Source of the DNA: Paludibacteraceae bacterium
Lineage (GTDB): Bacteria; Bacteroidota; Bacteroidia; Bacteroidales; Paludibacteraceae
DNA length: 64,000 nucleotides
Assembly (NCBI GenBank): GCA_016283095.1
Contig: JAEEMG010000019.1
Location: forward strand, 1 to 64,000
Reading direction: 5' to 3'
Shown here: piece after piece, positions 1 to 8,308 of the stretch
How positions within the stretch are numbered: position 1 is the first letter of the stretch
Layout: every line of letters starts with the position of its first letter
Program-made: the position numbers and the translations under genes
The notes under the pieces: model-generated
The model's database searches: none
What the model saw: the letters and a program-made list of their open reading frames with translations, nothing else
What the model was told of the DNA's origin: nothing

Positions 1-564
1 GTCGATATTTTCCATACGTCCTAAATTTTTGAAGAAGTCAAACCAAATGTCCCTTTGGGTTATGTTGTTGACATCCAAAGAGAACTGTGGCAAAGATACG
101 AAATATTTTCGATGTCTGTCCCAAAATATTTTTCCTGTATCCAAATCACACTCTGCGGTACGTGTCACCGCCTTGTCGATATCAGCCATGTTCTTGCCCA
201 TGATGAAGATGCCGATGATTTTTGGAATGTCTTTCTTCATCTTCCTCCAAGAGAATCCTCTTTTGATTTTGCTGTCCATAAGTTTGTAGACGTAGAAGTT
301 AGCACGTGTCTTGAAGAATTTCTGACACGAGTTCTGCATCTCAATTAAGATGGAAGCTCCTTTGTTTGTGATACAGAGAAGGTCGAATGTGACACCTCGT
401 TTGTCTTTTTGGGAGGCTGTTTTCTCCACATTCTCAAACTTTACTCTTGTAATTGTGTCCTCGTCGCCATCCAAAATGGCATTTAGAAATGATTTCATGA
501 TGATCGGGTCTGACATGCAATACTTGAACCCGAAATCACATCGTAGATCGATGAATTTGCCCAT
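1..564 (-). CDS. Rpn-family (PD-(D/E)XK) nuclease / putative transposase, 3' end beyond window
   Basis: An open frame of 188 codons runs from an ATG at 564-562 to the first base of the window without a stop, so the C-terminus is missing. The N-terminus (MGKFIDLRCDFGFKYCMSD) is the start typical of Bacteroidales Rpn/PDDEXK_2 (YhgA-like) proteins. The nuclease core is visible as VTFDLLC followed by a strand ending ILIEMQ, that is the Asp and the Glu-x-Gln of this family. Known members are DNA endonucleases that stimulate RecA-independent recombination, and many are annotated as transposases although mobility is unproven. A TATATTTG box lies upstream. The family call is confident; a mobile role is inference. 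Confidence 0.85.
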   Translation of the reverse strand, partial: MGKFIDLRCDFGFKYCMSDPIIMKSFLNAILDGDEDTITRVKFENVEKTASQKDKRGVTFDLLCITNKGASILIEMQNSCQKFFKTRANFYVYKLMDSKIKRGFSWRKMKKDIPKIIGIFIMGKNMADIDKAVTRTAECDLDTGKIFWDRHRKYFVSLPQFSLDVNNITQRDIWFDFFKNLGRMENID

Positions 565-627
565 TATTTATTTGTTTTTATTTTTTGTACTATGTCTAAT
601 CATGAAATGACTAAACAATTTTGAATG

Positions 628-635
628 CAAATATA
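628..635 (-). promoter_or_regulatory. Bacteroidota -7 box for the Rpn-like gene
   Basis: TATATTTG on the minus strand matches the TAnnTTTG -7 element and lies about 65 nt upstream of the ATG at 564. No TTTG is seen at the expected -33 spacing, so this is half a promoter by sequence. Confidence 0.4.
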
Positions 636-757
636 TATAAATTCATACAATGCCATACTCCAAAGCATGCAAACTTTTATGTTAAACATATGTTAAAATA
701 AATCCAAATAAACCATTCAATCCAACGTTTGTGACATACAATCTGCAGCAAATTGAC

Positions 758-765
758 TAATTTTG
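758..765 (+). promoter_or_regulatory. Bacteroidota -7 box upstream of the DUF5686 gene
   Basis: TAATTTTG fits TAnnTTTG. A TTTG lies at 728-731, but the 26-bp gap is longer than the usual 19-21. The box argues for the ATG start at 786. Confidence 0.4.
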
Positions 766-785
766 CGACAATATTTTACAGATCA

Positions 786-3347
786 ATGACAAACAAGATT
801 TTTTCATACATAATTCTGGTTCTTTTTTGTTTGATTGGATTCTCTTCTAATCTTACAGCTCAAAGCATATATACATACAGTGGCATCGTGACCGACTCCA
901 CAAGTGCGGAAAGCGTCCCATACGCCAGTGTATTCGTGGCTGGCACCACAATCGGAACGACTACCGATATTGAAGGCCGTTTCACTCTGAAAAGTGAGAC
1001 TCCTCTCCAGACAATCACTTTCGCATTCATCGGATATAAAGACAAAACAATAAAGATCCGCCATGAAGGATTGGTCGGCAACATCAGATTAGTTCCCGAC
1101 AATATGCTTCAAGAGGTGGTGGTGAAAAGACAGAGAGTGCACTACCGCAGAAAAAACAATCCCGCCGTCACACTAGTCAAGAGGATTCTTGAGAAAAAGG
1201 ATTCCTTAGACCCTCGCAATGCAGACTATTTCTATAACCGATGCTACACAAAGCAGACGTTGGGAATGACAAACATCGACGATATGATCGAGCGACGCAG
1301 GGCTAGAGGCAAGGACGTGTCCGCTTTGGAATCTTCCGCCGACACGTCAGAAGCAACCGGAGCCGTATATATTCCACTATTCCTCGAAGAGCAAATTTCT
1401 GACAACACTCACACTGGTAAAAGGAAAGTGCAGAATGACGTGGTTGCGACCAAAAGCACAACCATCATTGAGGTGATTCCGGAAGAGGCTTTCTCAACTT
1501 TGATGGCGGATGCAGCACAGGAAATAAACATCTACGACAACGATTTCCGTCTGCTGTTTACTGACTTCACGTCGCCAATAGCCAAATATGGCACGGCTTT
1601 CTACCACTACTACATCACCGACACTATCAAAAACTACAATAACGAAGGCAGAGATTATATAAAAGTCAACTTTGCCCCCGCACTGAAAGAGAATTTCGGA
1701 TTCGTAGGCCATATGCTTGTGGCGAAGGATAGCTCATATGGTGTGCGCCACATCGACATGAAACTTACTGAGAATTCACGCATCAATTTTGTGCAGGCGA
1801 TGAGAATATGGCAGGACTTTGAAGAGACAGAGAACGGATACTGGACTTTGACGAACAGCACTCTTGCCATGGAAGGCAATCCTTTGGAAAGTGCACAAAG
1901 AATAAAAGGATTGTTCGCAAAAATCGAGCGTTACTACTCCCCTACTGAATTCACAAAACAAGAAAGCATCACAACTGCTAACGGCAACAATTCAGAAGAG
2001 GATTGGAATTCATTATTGCCAGACAATGTTCCAGAAGAGGCAATGAAAAACATTGACTCTCTCAAAGCAAAAGCTCACTCTAACAAGATGATGCGTTTCG
2101 CGAATTTTTCCGCACGAACTATCCTTGACGGCTATATACCTGTGGGAGGCATCAAAAAACCATGGCTTCACATAGGTCCTATTTTCAGCATCATCTCAAC
2201 CAACCACCTTGAAGGCCCCCGCATTCTGCTTGGGGCCCAGACGGGCACTGGTCTGTCAAAACGATGGTTTATAGGGGGATATACCGCTTACGGATTCCGA
2301 GACGAAAAGATCAAATACATGGGGGAGGCAGAATACTCATTTATCGACAAAGACAAAAGCCGACTCGAGTTTCCACGCAGAAGCATACATGCAAGCTACA
2401 CTTTCGACTGTGATATGCCTGGCAACCGTTTCACAAGAAGTCGTCAGGGAAACCTGTTAGGAAGTTTCAGATGGGAGAATCCTAACCAGTTCGCATACTT
2501 CCGTCGCTCGGAAATAACGCACACCTATGAATTCAAAAACGGAATCAGCTATTCTCTTTCCGTGCGTCATAACACAGAAGAGGCCGCAGACGAGCTTGAG
2601 TACCGTCACAACAAGACATATGAATTGGTAGACAATTTCAAGACTACCGATTTCTCCGTAGAAATATCATTCACTCCGGTGGAATACCATCAGATTGGAT
2701 TGACTCGCTATACACTCACGAACCAACATCCGCATATAAGCCTTTCCTTCAGCGGAGCCTCCAAAAAAATATGGTCAGACTACTCGTACAACAGAGTGGA
2801 ATTGTGCTACGACCAACGATTTTCACTGGCTCCGATCGGATATCTTGATGTATTTGCCAAGGGAGGCAAGGTGTTCCAGAAAGTGCCATACCCACTGCTC
2901 TTCATGCCAGCCACTAATCTGTCGTATTTCGTCAGCAGCGAATCATTCTATCTGATGAGCAACATGGAATTCATCAACGACCAATACTGCAGTTTGGAGC
3001 TCAAGCACTGTCTTGACGGATGGCTGTTGTCGAGAATACCGTTGATCAACAAACTTAAATTGCGTGAGTTCTGGTCATTCCGTATGCTGTATGGAGGTGT
3101 ATCCGACGAGAATAACCCCCGCGTCAACACTGATGACGAGACTCTGTTTATTTTGCCAGAAAATTCAAGGATTTTGTCCGACAAGAAAATCCCATACATG
3201 GAAGCGAGCATCGGACTGTATAACATCCTTAAGATTTTCCAGGTAGAAGTGGTGCGACGTATCACATATCTGGATTTTGACGAGAATTATCCGGATGCCC
3301 ATCCAAACAAATGGGGCATAAGGTTTGGAACCAAGATCACATTCTAG
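786..3347 (+). CDS. DUF5686 outer-membrane protein with carboxypeptidase-regulatory-like domain
   Basis: A protein of 853 aa. I start it at the ATG at 786: the frame opens at a TTG at 753, but a TAATTTTG promoter box at 758-765 would place transcription initiation after that codon. The N-terminus is a signal peptide (hydrophobic stretch ending LTAQS). Residues about 30-110 are a CarboxypepD_reg-like beta-sandwich (YSGIVTDST, then GTTTDIEGRFTL), common in TonB-linked and DUF5686 proteins. The rest has the alternating aromatic and charged strands of an outer-membrane barrel and ends in a beta-strand (KWGIRFGTKITF). DUF5686 proteins are outer-membrane proteins of unknown function widespread in Bacteroidota. 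It appears monocistronic. Confidence 0.85.
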   Translation: MTNKIFSYIILVLFCLIGFSSNLTAQSIYTYSGIVTDSTSAESVPYASVFVAGTTIGTTTDIEGRFTLKSETPLQTITFAFIGYKDKTIKIRHEGLVGNIRLVPDNMLQEVVVKRQRVHYRRKNNPAVTLVKRILEKKDSLDPRNADYFYNRCYTKQTLGMTNIDDMIERRRARGKDVSALESSADTSEATGAVYIPLFLEEQISDNTHTGKRKVQNDVVATKSTTIIEVIPEEAFSTLMADAAQEINIYDNDFRLLFTDFTSPIAKYGTAFYHYYITDTIKNYNNEGRDYIKVNFAPALKENFGFVGHMLVAKDSSYGVRHIDMKLTENSRINFVQAMRIWQDFEETENGYWTLTNSTLAMEGNPLESAQRIKGLFAKIERYYSPTEFTKQESITTANGNNSEEDWNSLLPDNVPEEAMKNIDSLKAKAHSNKMMRFANFSARTILDGYIPVGGIKKPWLHIGPIFSIISTNHLEGPRILLGAQTGTGLSKRWFIGGYTAYGFRDEKIKYMGEAEYSFIDKDKSRLEFPRRSIHASYTFDCDMPGNRFTRSRQGNLLGSFRWENPNQFAYFRRSEITHTYEFKNGISYSLSVRHNTEEAADELEYRHNKTYELVDNFKTTDFSVEISFTPVEYHQIGLTRYTLTNQHPHISLSFSGASKKIWSDYSYNRVELCYDQRFSLAPIGYLDVFAKGGKVFQKVPYPLLFMPATNLSYFVSSESFYLMSNMEFINDQYCSLELKHCLDGWLLSRIPLINKLKLREFWSFRMLYGGVSDENNPRVNTDDETLFILPENSRILSDKKIPYMEASIGLYNILKIFQVEVVRRITYLDFDENYPDAHPNKWGIRFGTKITF

Positions 3348-3442
3348 GGAAGACGATTGTAAGCTCCATCTATGCATTGAGAAAAGAATATGTACCCTTT
3401 TTGTGTTTTTCAACAAGTCATTCTATTTTTAACCATAATCAA

Positions 3443-3474
3443 TTTGGAATAACAGCCTCACTGCACTAAATTTG
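3443..3474 (+). promoter_or_regulatory. Bacteroidota promoter, TTTG-N20-TAAATTTG
   Basis: TTTG at 3443-3446 and TAAATTTG at 3467-3474 have exactly 20 bp between them, a full match to the sigma-ABfr consensus. Transcription would begin near 3481, about 35 nt before the GTG start of the next gene. Confidence 0.7.
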
Positions 3475-3516
3475 AAGAAATGGATTTAATATAAGGTTTA
3501 ACAAAAATTTAGGGCA

Positions 3517-4158
3517 GTGAAAAAATATTTATCATTATTATCAGGACTATTTCTGGCTGGATTAACGACTATTTATGCCCAGACCTTGTCGGGGACACTC
3601 AATGGTCACGAATACATTGACCTTGGGCTTCCTAGTGGGACCAAATGGGCCACAATGAACATAGGAGCTGACTCTAATAATATTTCAGGAGGATATTTTG
3701 CCTGGGGGGAAGTGTCAACAAAAGCAGAGTATGGGAAAGATGTCCAAAGCTATAACAAAGGAGCGTCGGCATTGCTTGACGCCAATATCATCAACGAAGA
3801 GGGACTTCTGACATCAAAATATGACGCCGCCACAAAAAACTGGGGCGAAGGTTGGAGGATGCCAAGCAAAAAGGAGTTTGACGAGTTGATTGAGAATTGT
3901 GAATGGGAATGGGACAAGGAAAGAGTTGGCTACAATGTCATAGGCAAAAACGGCAACAGCATATTCCTGCCAGCCGCAGGAAACTATTTTGGAAGTTCAC
4001 AGAAAGAGGCTGGTTACGGCAGATATTGGTGCGCGTCAATAGATGAAAGCAACTCATTCCGTTCATGGTGTCTATGTTTCCACTCAATTTCAAAGTATAT
4101 GAGCAATGGAAGCTACGGACGTTATTACGGCAGACCGATCAGACCCGTGACCGATTAG
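3517..4158 (+). CDS. Secreted FISUMP/DUF1566-like protein
   Basis: A 213-aa protein starting at a GTG (3517), supported by the consensus promoter just upstream. Residues 1-21 are a signal peptide ending TIYAQ. The mature part begins with GHEYIDLGLPSGTKWATMN, followed by a GGYFAWGE motif, a WRMPSKKEFDEL motif and a C-terminal GRPIRPV. This is the recurrent layout of Fibrobacter-succinogenes-major-paralogue (FISUMP) proteins abundant in Bacteroidales. They are exported and of unknown role, possibly carbohydrate- or surface-binding. No T9SS tail is visible. It is a single gene followed by a strong terminator. Confidence 0.75.
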   Translation: MKKYLSLLSGLFLAGLTTIYAQTLSGTLNGHEYIDLGLPSGTKWATMNIGADSNNISGGYFAWGEVSTKAEYGKDVQSYNKGASALLDANIINEEGLLTSKYDAATKNWGEGWRMPSKKEFDELIENCEWEWDKERVGYNVIGKNGNSIFLPAAGNYFGSSQKEAGYGRYWCASIDESNSFRSWCLCFHSISKYMSNGSYGRYYGRPIRPVTD

Positions 4159-4170
4159 TTTAAATCTTAT

Positions 4171-4199
4171 AAAAGACGCGATGATTCGCGTCTTTTTTT
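4171..4199. terminator. Bidirectional intrinsic terminator between convergent genes
   Basis: An 11-bp stem (AAAAGACGCGA, loop TGAT, TCGCGTCTTTT) has T runs on both strands. It serves the plus-strand gene ending at 4158 and the minus-strand gene ending at 4225. Confidence 0.9.
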
Positions 4200-4224
4200 A
4201 TTTTTCTTCTGGATTGAATGACAT

Positions 4225-4896
4225 TTACTTTAATTCCGACTTTTCCCTAAATTTAAATCTGTTGCCCCACTCTTTTTTATAACTATCAAGACTACCTACT
4301 GGAATATAAACTGTCTTGATGCTTTTTATTTTATTAAACGCTTTCCGTCCGAGACGTGGGGCTATTGGAGCTTTTGATGTGATCGTTTTCAAATTGTGGA
4401 TGAGAGAGAATGCATCATCACCTATCTCCTTCAAACTCTGTGGAAGTGTGAGATTCTCAACATACAAATCAAAATAGGAAAAGGCTTTTTCGTTAATTTT
4501 TGAAATACCTTCAGTAACAACCAAGTCTACAATTCCTTGAGCTATTCCTTTTTTATAAATAGAGCCATCACGACGAATATAAAAGCCTGAGCCATCACGA
4601 CAAAATGACTTTATCACATTAATCGTATCCGCCTGAGGATCATATTTTTCCACATATAGCTTATAAGGGTATCCCTCTTCATAATAAAAGTTAGTGAATC
4701 CACCACAGAAGACTTCCCATTTTGCAGTATCTTTTCTGCTGATTCCTTTCCTTATCAAATAGCAACGTTTATCATCAACTTTGATTTTTTGATTCCCTAC
4801 CGTCATCCATTCCCATTCTGAATTTTGAGCACAGATATTTGCGACACTCAGCAGCAACGTCGCAAAAACAAATATAGTTAAGATAGAATGTTTCAT
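4225..4896 (-). CDS. Secreted BspA-like (LRR_5) protein, short
   Basis: 223 aa from the ATG at 4896. A signal peptide covers residues 1-23 (ends ANICAQ). The C-terminal half holds about two BspA-type leucine-rich repeats: ISKINEKAFSYF, then LPQSLKEIGDDAF and TVYIPVGSLDSYKKEWG, the last being the usual closing repeat of these proteins. The N-terminal 110 residues match no domain I know. BspA-like repeats mediate adhesion in several oral and gut bacteria; a role here is unknown. There is no T9SS tail. It is transcribed divergently from purB. Confidence 0.7.
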   Translation of the reverse strand: MKHSILTIFVFATLLLSVANICAQNSEWEWMTVGNQKIKVDDKRCYLIRKGISRKDTAKWEVFCGGFTNFYYEEGYPYKLYVEKYDPQADTINVIKSFCRDGSGFYIRRDGSIYKKGIAQGIVDLVVTEGISKINEKAFSYFDLYVENLTLPQSLKEIGDDAFSLIHNLKTITSKAPIAPRLGRKAFNKIKSIKTVYIPVGSLDSYKKEWGNRFKFREKSELK

Positions 4897-4935
4897 AAAA
4901 TCTCGTTATCTGTTACGTTTTTATGTCGGTTTGGG

Positions 4936-4968
4936 CAAATATAACAAAAGTCCATCGTCGTAATACAA
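4936..4968 (-). promoter_or_regulatory. Probable promoter of the LRR gene
   Basis: On the minus strand TATATTTG (4943-4936) follows a TTG (4968-4966) after 22 bp, close to the Bacteroidota consensus. The start codon is 40 nt further on. Confidence 0.45.
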
Positions 4969-4988
4969 CCAAACTCAAATAAATTGCT

Positions 4989-4996
4989 TATCTTTG
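4989..4996 (+). promoter_or_regulatory. Bacteroidota -7 box for purB
   Basis: TATCTTTG matches TAnnTTTG and lies 33 nt before the purB ATG at 5030. No clear -33 TTTG is seen. Its position rules out the TTG at 4994 as start codon. Confidence 0.5.
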
Positions 4997-5029
4997 CAGG
5001 GTTTTTATACATCAAATAAAAAGTCAAGT

Positions 5030-6379
5030 ATGAATTTACAGGAATTGACCGCTATATCTCCAGTAGACGGAAGATATAGAAGCAAAGCAGACGCATTAGC
5101 AGAATATTTTTCAGAGTTCGCTCTAATAAAGTATAGAGTGCGTGTAGAAGTGGAGTATTTTATCGCATTGTGCGAGATTCCATTGCCAGCACTTAAAAAC
5201 ATCGACAGCAAGGTGTTTGCTGATTTGAGAAAGATCTACGCAAACTTCTCTATCGAGGATGCCAACCGTATCAAGGAAATCGAAAGCGTAACAAACCACG
5301 ACGTAAAGGCTGTAGAGTACTTCTTGAAAGAGAAGTTCGAGGCTCTTGGTCTAAAGGAAGACAAGGAGTATATCCACTTTGGTTTGACAAGCCAGGACAT
5401 CAACAACACTTCTATCCCAATGTCAATGCGTGAGGCACTTAACGAGGTGTTCATTCCTGAGGTTGAAGGACTTATCGCAAAACTTGATGAGTTTGCTACA
5501 GAGTGGAAAGACATCGCAATGTTGGCAAAGACACACGGTCAGCCAGCATCTCCTACACGTCTTGGAAAAGAGATCAAGGTATTCGTATCTCGTCTACAGG
5601 TACAGCTTGCAGAGTTGAAGACAATGAAGATGCCAGCCAAGTTCGGTGGAGCGACAGGTAACTTCAACGCCCACAACGTGGCATTTCCAAATATTGACTG
5701 GATCGCATTCGGCAACAAGTTCACAGCTGAGAAGCTTGGTGTTGAGCGTGAGGCTTACACGACTCAGATTTCCAACTACGACAATTTGAGCCGCGTATTC
5801 GACAGCATCAAGAGAATCAACGTGATCATGATCGACCTTTGCCGTGACTTCTGGATGTACATCATGATGGAGTATTTCAAGCAGAAGATCAAGAAAGGTG
5901 AGGTTGGTTCATCAGCTATGCCTCACAAGGTCAACCCAATCGACTACGAGAATGCTGAGGGTAACCTTGGAATCGCAAACGCTATCCTTGAGCATTTGTC
6001 AGCAAAGCTTCCTGTATCTCGTTTGCAGAGAGACTTGACAGACTCAACTGTTTTAAGAAACATCGGTGTGCCTTTGGCTCACTCAATCATCTCAATCAAG
6101 TCGATCCAGAAAGGTCTTGGCAAACTTCTTCTTAACGAAGATGCTATCGCAGCTGAATTGGAGAAGAACTGGGCAGTTGTTGCGGAAGGAATCCAGACAA
6201 TCCTACGTCGTGAAAACTATCCAAACCCATACGAGACATTGAAAGAGTTGACTCGTACAAACCAGAAGATCAACGAAAAGACAATCGCTGATTTCATCGA
6301 GACTCTTAATGTAGACGAGAAGGTGAAGGCTGAGCTACGCGCCATAAAGCCAAGCACTTATACTGGTATCTATAAATAA
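5030..6379 (+). CDS. purB: Adenylosuccinate lyase
   Basis: PurB (449 aa) catalyses two beta-eliminations releasing fumarate: SAICAR to AICAR in de novo purine synthesis and adenylosuccinate to AMP. The start is the ATG at 5030 (MNLQELTAISPVDGRY, the expected N-terminus). The fumarase/aspartase superfamily signature GSSAMPHKVNP is at about residues 292-302, containing the catalytic serine on a mobile loop; TSQDINNT and KTHGQPASPT are the other conserved segments. Length is normal for the Bacteroidota/E. coli type. The stop lies 5 nt before the ABC exporter start, so the two are co-transcribed. Confidence 0.97.
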   Translation: MNLQELTAISPVDGRYRSKADALAEYFSEFALIKYRVRVEVEYFIALCEIPLPALKNIDSKVFADLRKIYANFSIEDANRIKEIESVTNHDVKAVEYFLKEKFEALGLKEDKEYIHFGLTSQDINNTSIPMSMREALNEVFIPEVEGLIAKLDEFATEWKDIAMLAKTHGQPASPTRLGKEIKVFVSRLQVQLAELKTMKMPAKFGGATGNFNAHNVAFPNIDWIAFGNKFTAEKLGVEREAYTTQISNYDNLSRVFDSIKRINVIMIDLCRDFWMYIMMEYFKQKIKKGEVGSSAMPHKVNPIDYENAEGNLGIANAILEHLSAKLPVSRLQRDLTDSTVLRNIGVPLAHSIISIKSIQKGLGKLLLNEDAIAAELEKNWAVVAEGIQTILRRENYPNPYETLKELTRTNQKINEKTIADFIETLNVDEKVKAELRAIKPSTYTGIYK

Positions 6380-6384
6380 TCTGC

Positions 6385-8202
6385 GTGAAGACACCACAGT
6401 TTATATCTCTGATAAAAAGATTCGCCGTCCGATATAAAGGGCACATTGCACTGAACATTCTGTGCAATGTGTTGGCGACACTTTTCTCAATATTTTCTTT
6501 CGCAGTACTTATTCCGATACTGCAGATTCTGTTTAAGACAGAGCATACCGTTTATGAGTTCCAGCCTTGGACTTTAGACAGTATCAAAAACAACTGCTAC
6601 TATTTTGTTCAACAGTATATAGAACATAACGGAGGAATAAGCACACTCCTCCTTCTTTCCGTAGTGCTTATATTCATGACGCTGTTGAAGACCGGCACTA
6701 CATATCTGGCGTCGTACTTTATCATTCCTATGCGTACAGGTCTGGTCCGCGACATCCGTCGTGACATGTATGCGAAAATCGTCGACCTCAATCTCGGCTT
6801 CTACGACAAGCAGAAGAAGGGAGATATCATGGCTAGAATGCTGTCCGACGTGGGGGAAGTGGAGGCTTCCATCATGAGTTCAATCGAACTGTTGAGCAAG
6901 AACCCAATAATGATCGTCTTCTATCTTGGCGTAATGCTTATGCTGAGTTGGGAGCTAACTTTGTTTGTGCTTCTGGTTTTGCCGATAGCAGGCTTTTTGA
7001 TGGGACGAATCGGACGAAGCCTGAAAAGGAAATCAGTCGTCGGGCAAGAGCAGCAAGGCAGTCTGACATCAATCATCGAAGAGACACTCAACGGATTGCG
7101 TATAATCAAAGCGTTCAATGCAGAAGAGCACGTCTGCAACAGATTCGGAGAGTTGAACAACCAGTTGAGAAAGACGACGAATAAGATCAACCGTCGCTAC
7201 ATGTTAGCCCACCCAATGAGCGAGTTTTTGGGGACATTAATGATAGCGATCGTATTGTATTTCGGTGGATCCCTGATTCTTAGCGACAAAAGTTCACTCA
7301 ACGCAGGAGAGTTCATCTATTACCTTGTCATATTCTACAGTATCATCAATCCAGCCAAAGACTTGTCGAAAGCCATGTACAGCATCGAGAAAGGCAAAGC
7401 ATCTTTGGCGAGAATCGACATGGTGCTGATGGCAAACAATCCTTTGAAAGTAGTCGACGACCCTGTTAAAGCTGAGCCATTCGAAAAAGAGATCTCATTC
7501 AAAGACGTATGGTTTAAATATGATGAAGAGTGGATTCTGAAAGGAATCTCCCTCGACATCAAGAAAGGTCAGACAATCGCATTGGTCGGAGCCTCCGGTT
7601 CCGGAAAATCCACTATGGTAGACCTACTGCCAAGATTCTACGATGTGCAGAAAGGAGAAATCACGATCGACGGAACAGACATCCGTCATTTCACACTGCA
7701 TGATCTACGCGGATATATGGGCAACGTGAACCAGGATCCGATCCTCTTCAACGACACCATATACAACAATATAAAGTTTGGTACAGATAATGCGACGGAA
7801 GAGGACATCATCAACGCCGCAAAGATAGCCAACGCCCACAATTTCATCATGGAGACGGAAGACGGCTATCAGACCAACATCGGCGACCACGGAGGCAGAC
7901 TATCCGGCGGACAGCGACAGAGACTGAGCATCGCGCGTGCCATTCTGAAAAATCCGTCGATACTGATTCTCGATGAAGCAACGTCGGCACTTGACACTGA
8001 AAGCGAGAAACTTGTGCAGGCTGCGCTTGAGGAGCTGATGAAAAACCGCACAACAATCGTGATTGCCCACCGTCTGTCCACAATCAAGAAAGCAGATCTG
8101 ATCTGCGTGCTCGAAAAAGGAGAAATAGTGGAAAAAGGGACACACGAAGAGCTGATCCAAAAAGGCGGTTTGTACAATAAACTCTACTCTATGCAAAAGT
8201 AA
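6385..8202 (+). CDS. MsbA-like ABC exporter (fused permease-ATPase)
   Basis: 605 aa, starting at a GTG 5 nt after the purB stop. Residues about 15-330 form a type IV (exporter) transmembrane domain. The ATPase domain follows, with Walker A GASGSGKST near 402, signature LSGGQRQR near 505, Walker B ILILDEATSALD near 526 and an IAHRLST switch histidine. This is the half-transporter layout of MsbA-type lipid flippases and multidrug exporters, which dimerise in the inner membrane. MsbA-like lipid A or lipid export is plausible for the single purB-linked copy; substrate cannot be read from sequence. Confidence 0.88.
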   Translation: MKTPQFISLIKRFAVRYKGHIALNILCNVLATLFSIFSFAVLIPILQILFKTEHTVYEFQPWTLDSIKNNCYYFVQQYIEHNGGISTLLLLSVVLIFMTLLKTGTTYLASYFIIPMRTGLVRDIRRDMYAKIVDLNLGFYDKQKKGDIMARMLSDVGEVEASIMSSIELLSKNPIMIVFYLGVMLMLSWELTLFVLLVLPIAGFLMGRIGRSLKRKSVVGQEQQGSLTSIIEETLNGLRIIKAFNAEEHVCNRFGELNNQLRKTTNKINRRYMLAHPMSEFLGTLMIAIVLYFGGSLILSDKSSLNAGEFIYYLVIFYSIINPAKDLSKAMYSIEKGKASLARIDMVLMANNPLKVVDDPVKAEPFEKEISFKDVWFKYDEEWILKGISLDIKKGQTIALVGASGSGKSTMVDLLPRFYDVQKGEITIDGTDIRHFTLHDLRGYMGNVNQDPILFNDTIYNNIKFGTDNATEEDIINAAKIANAHNFIMETEDGYQTNIGDHGGRLSGGQRQRLSIARAILKNPSILILDEATSALDTESEKLVQAALEELMKNRTTIVIAHRLSTIKKADLICVLEKGEIVEKGTHEELIQKGGLYNKLYSMQK

Positions 8203-8268
8203 ATTGCAGAAATATCCAATAAAATCGAAAATAATTGCCATTATTTTAGTTTTTGGATAAAAAAAGTG

Positions 8269-8276
8269 TAGATTTG
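8269..8276 (+). promoter_or_regulatory. Bacteroidota -7 box for pnp
   Basis: TAGATTTG matches TAnnTTTG, 32 nt before the pnp ATG. A TTTG at 8252-8255 is only 13 bp away, so the -33 part is uncertain. Confidence 0.4.
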
Positions 8277-8308
8277 TAGCAGATATTTTGACGAAAAAAG
8301 AAGATAAG

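Noticed and set aside
350-610. Plus-strand frames in the first 600 bp
   Set aside because: They are antisense to the Rpn-like nuclease frame, which has family motifs and a promoter box.
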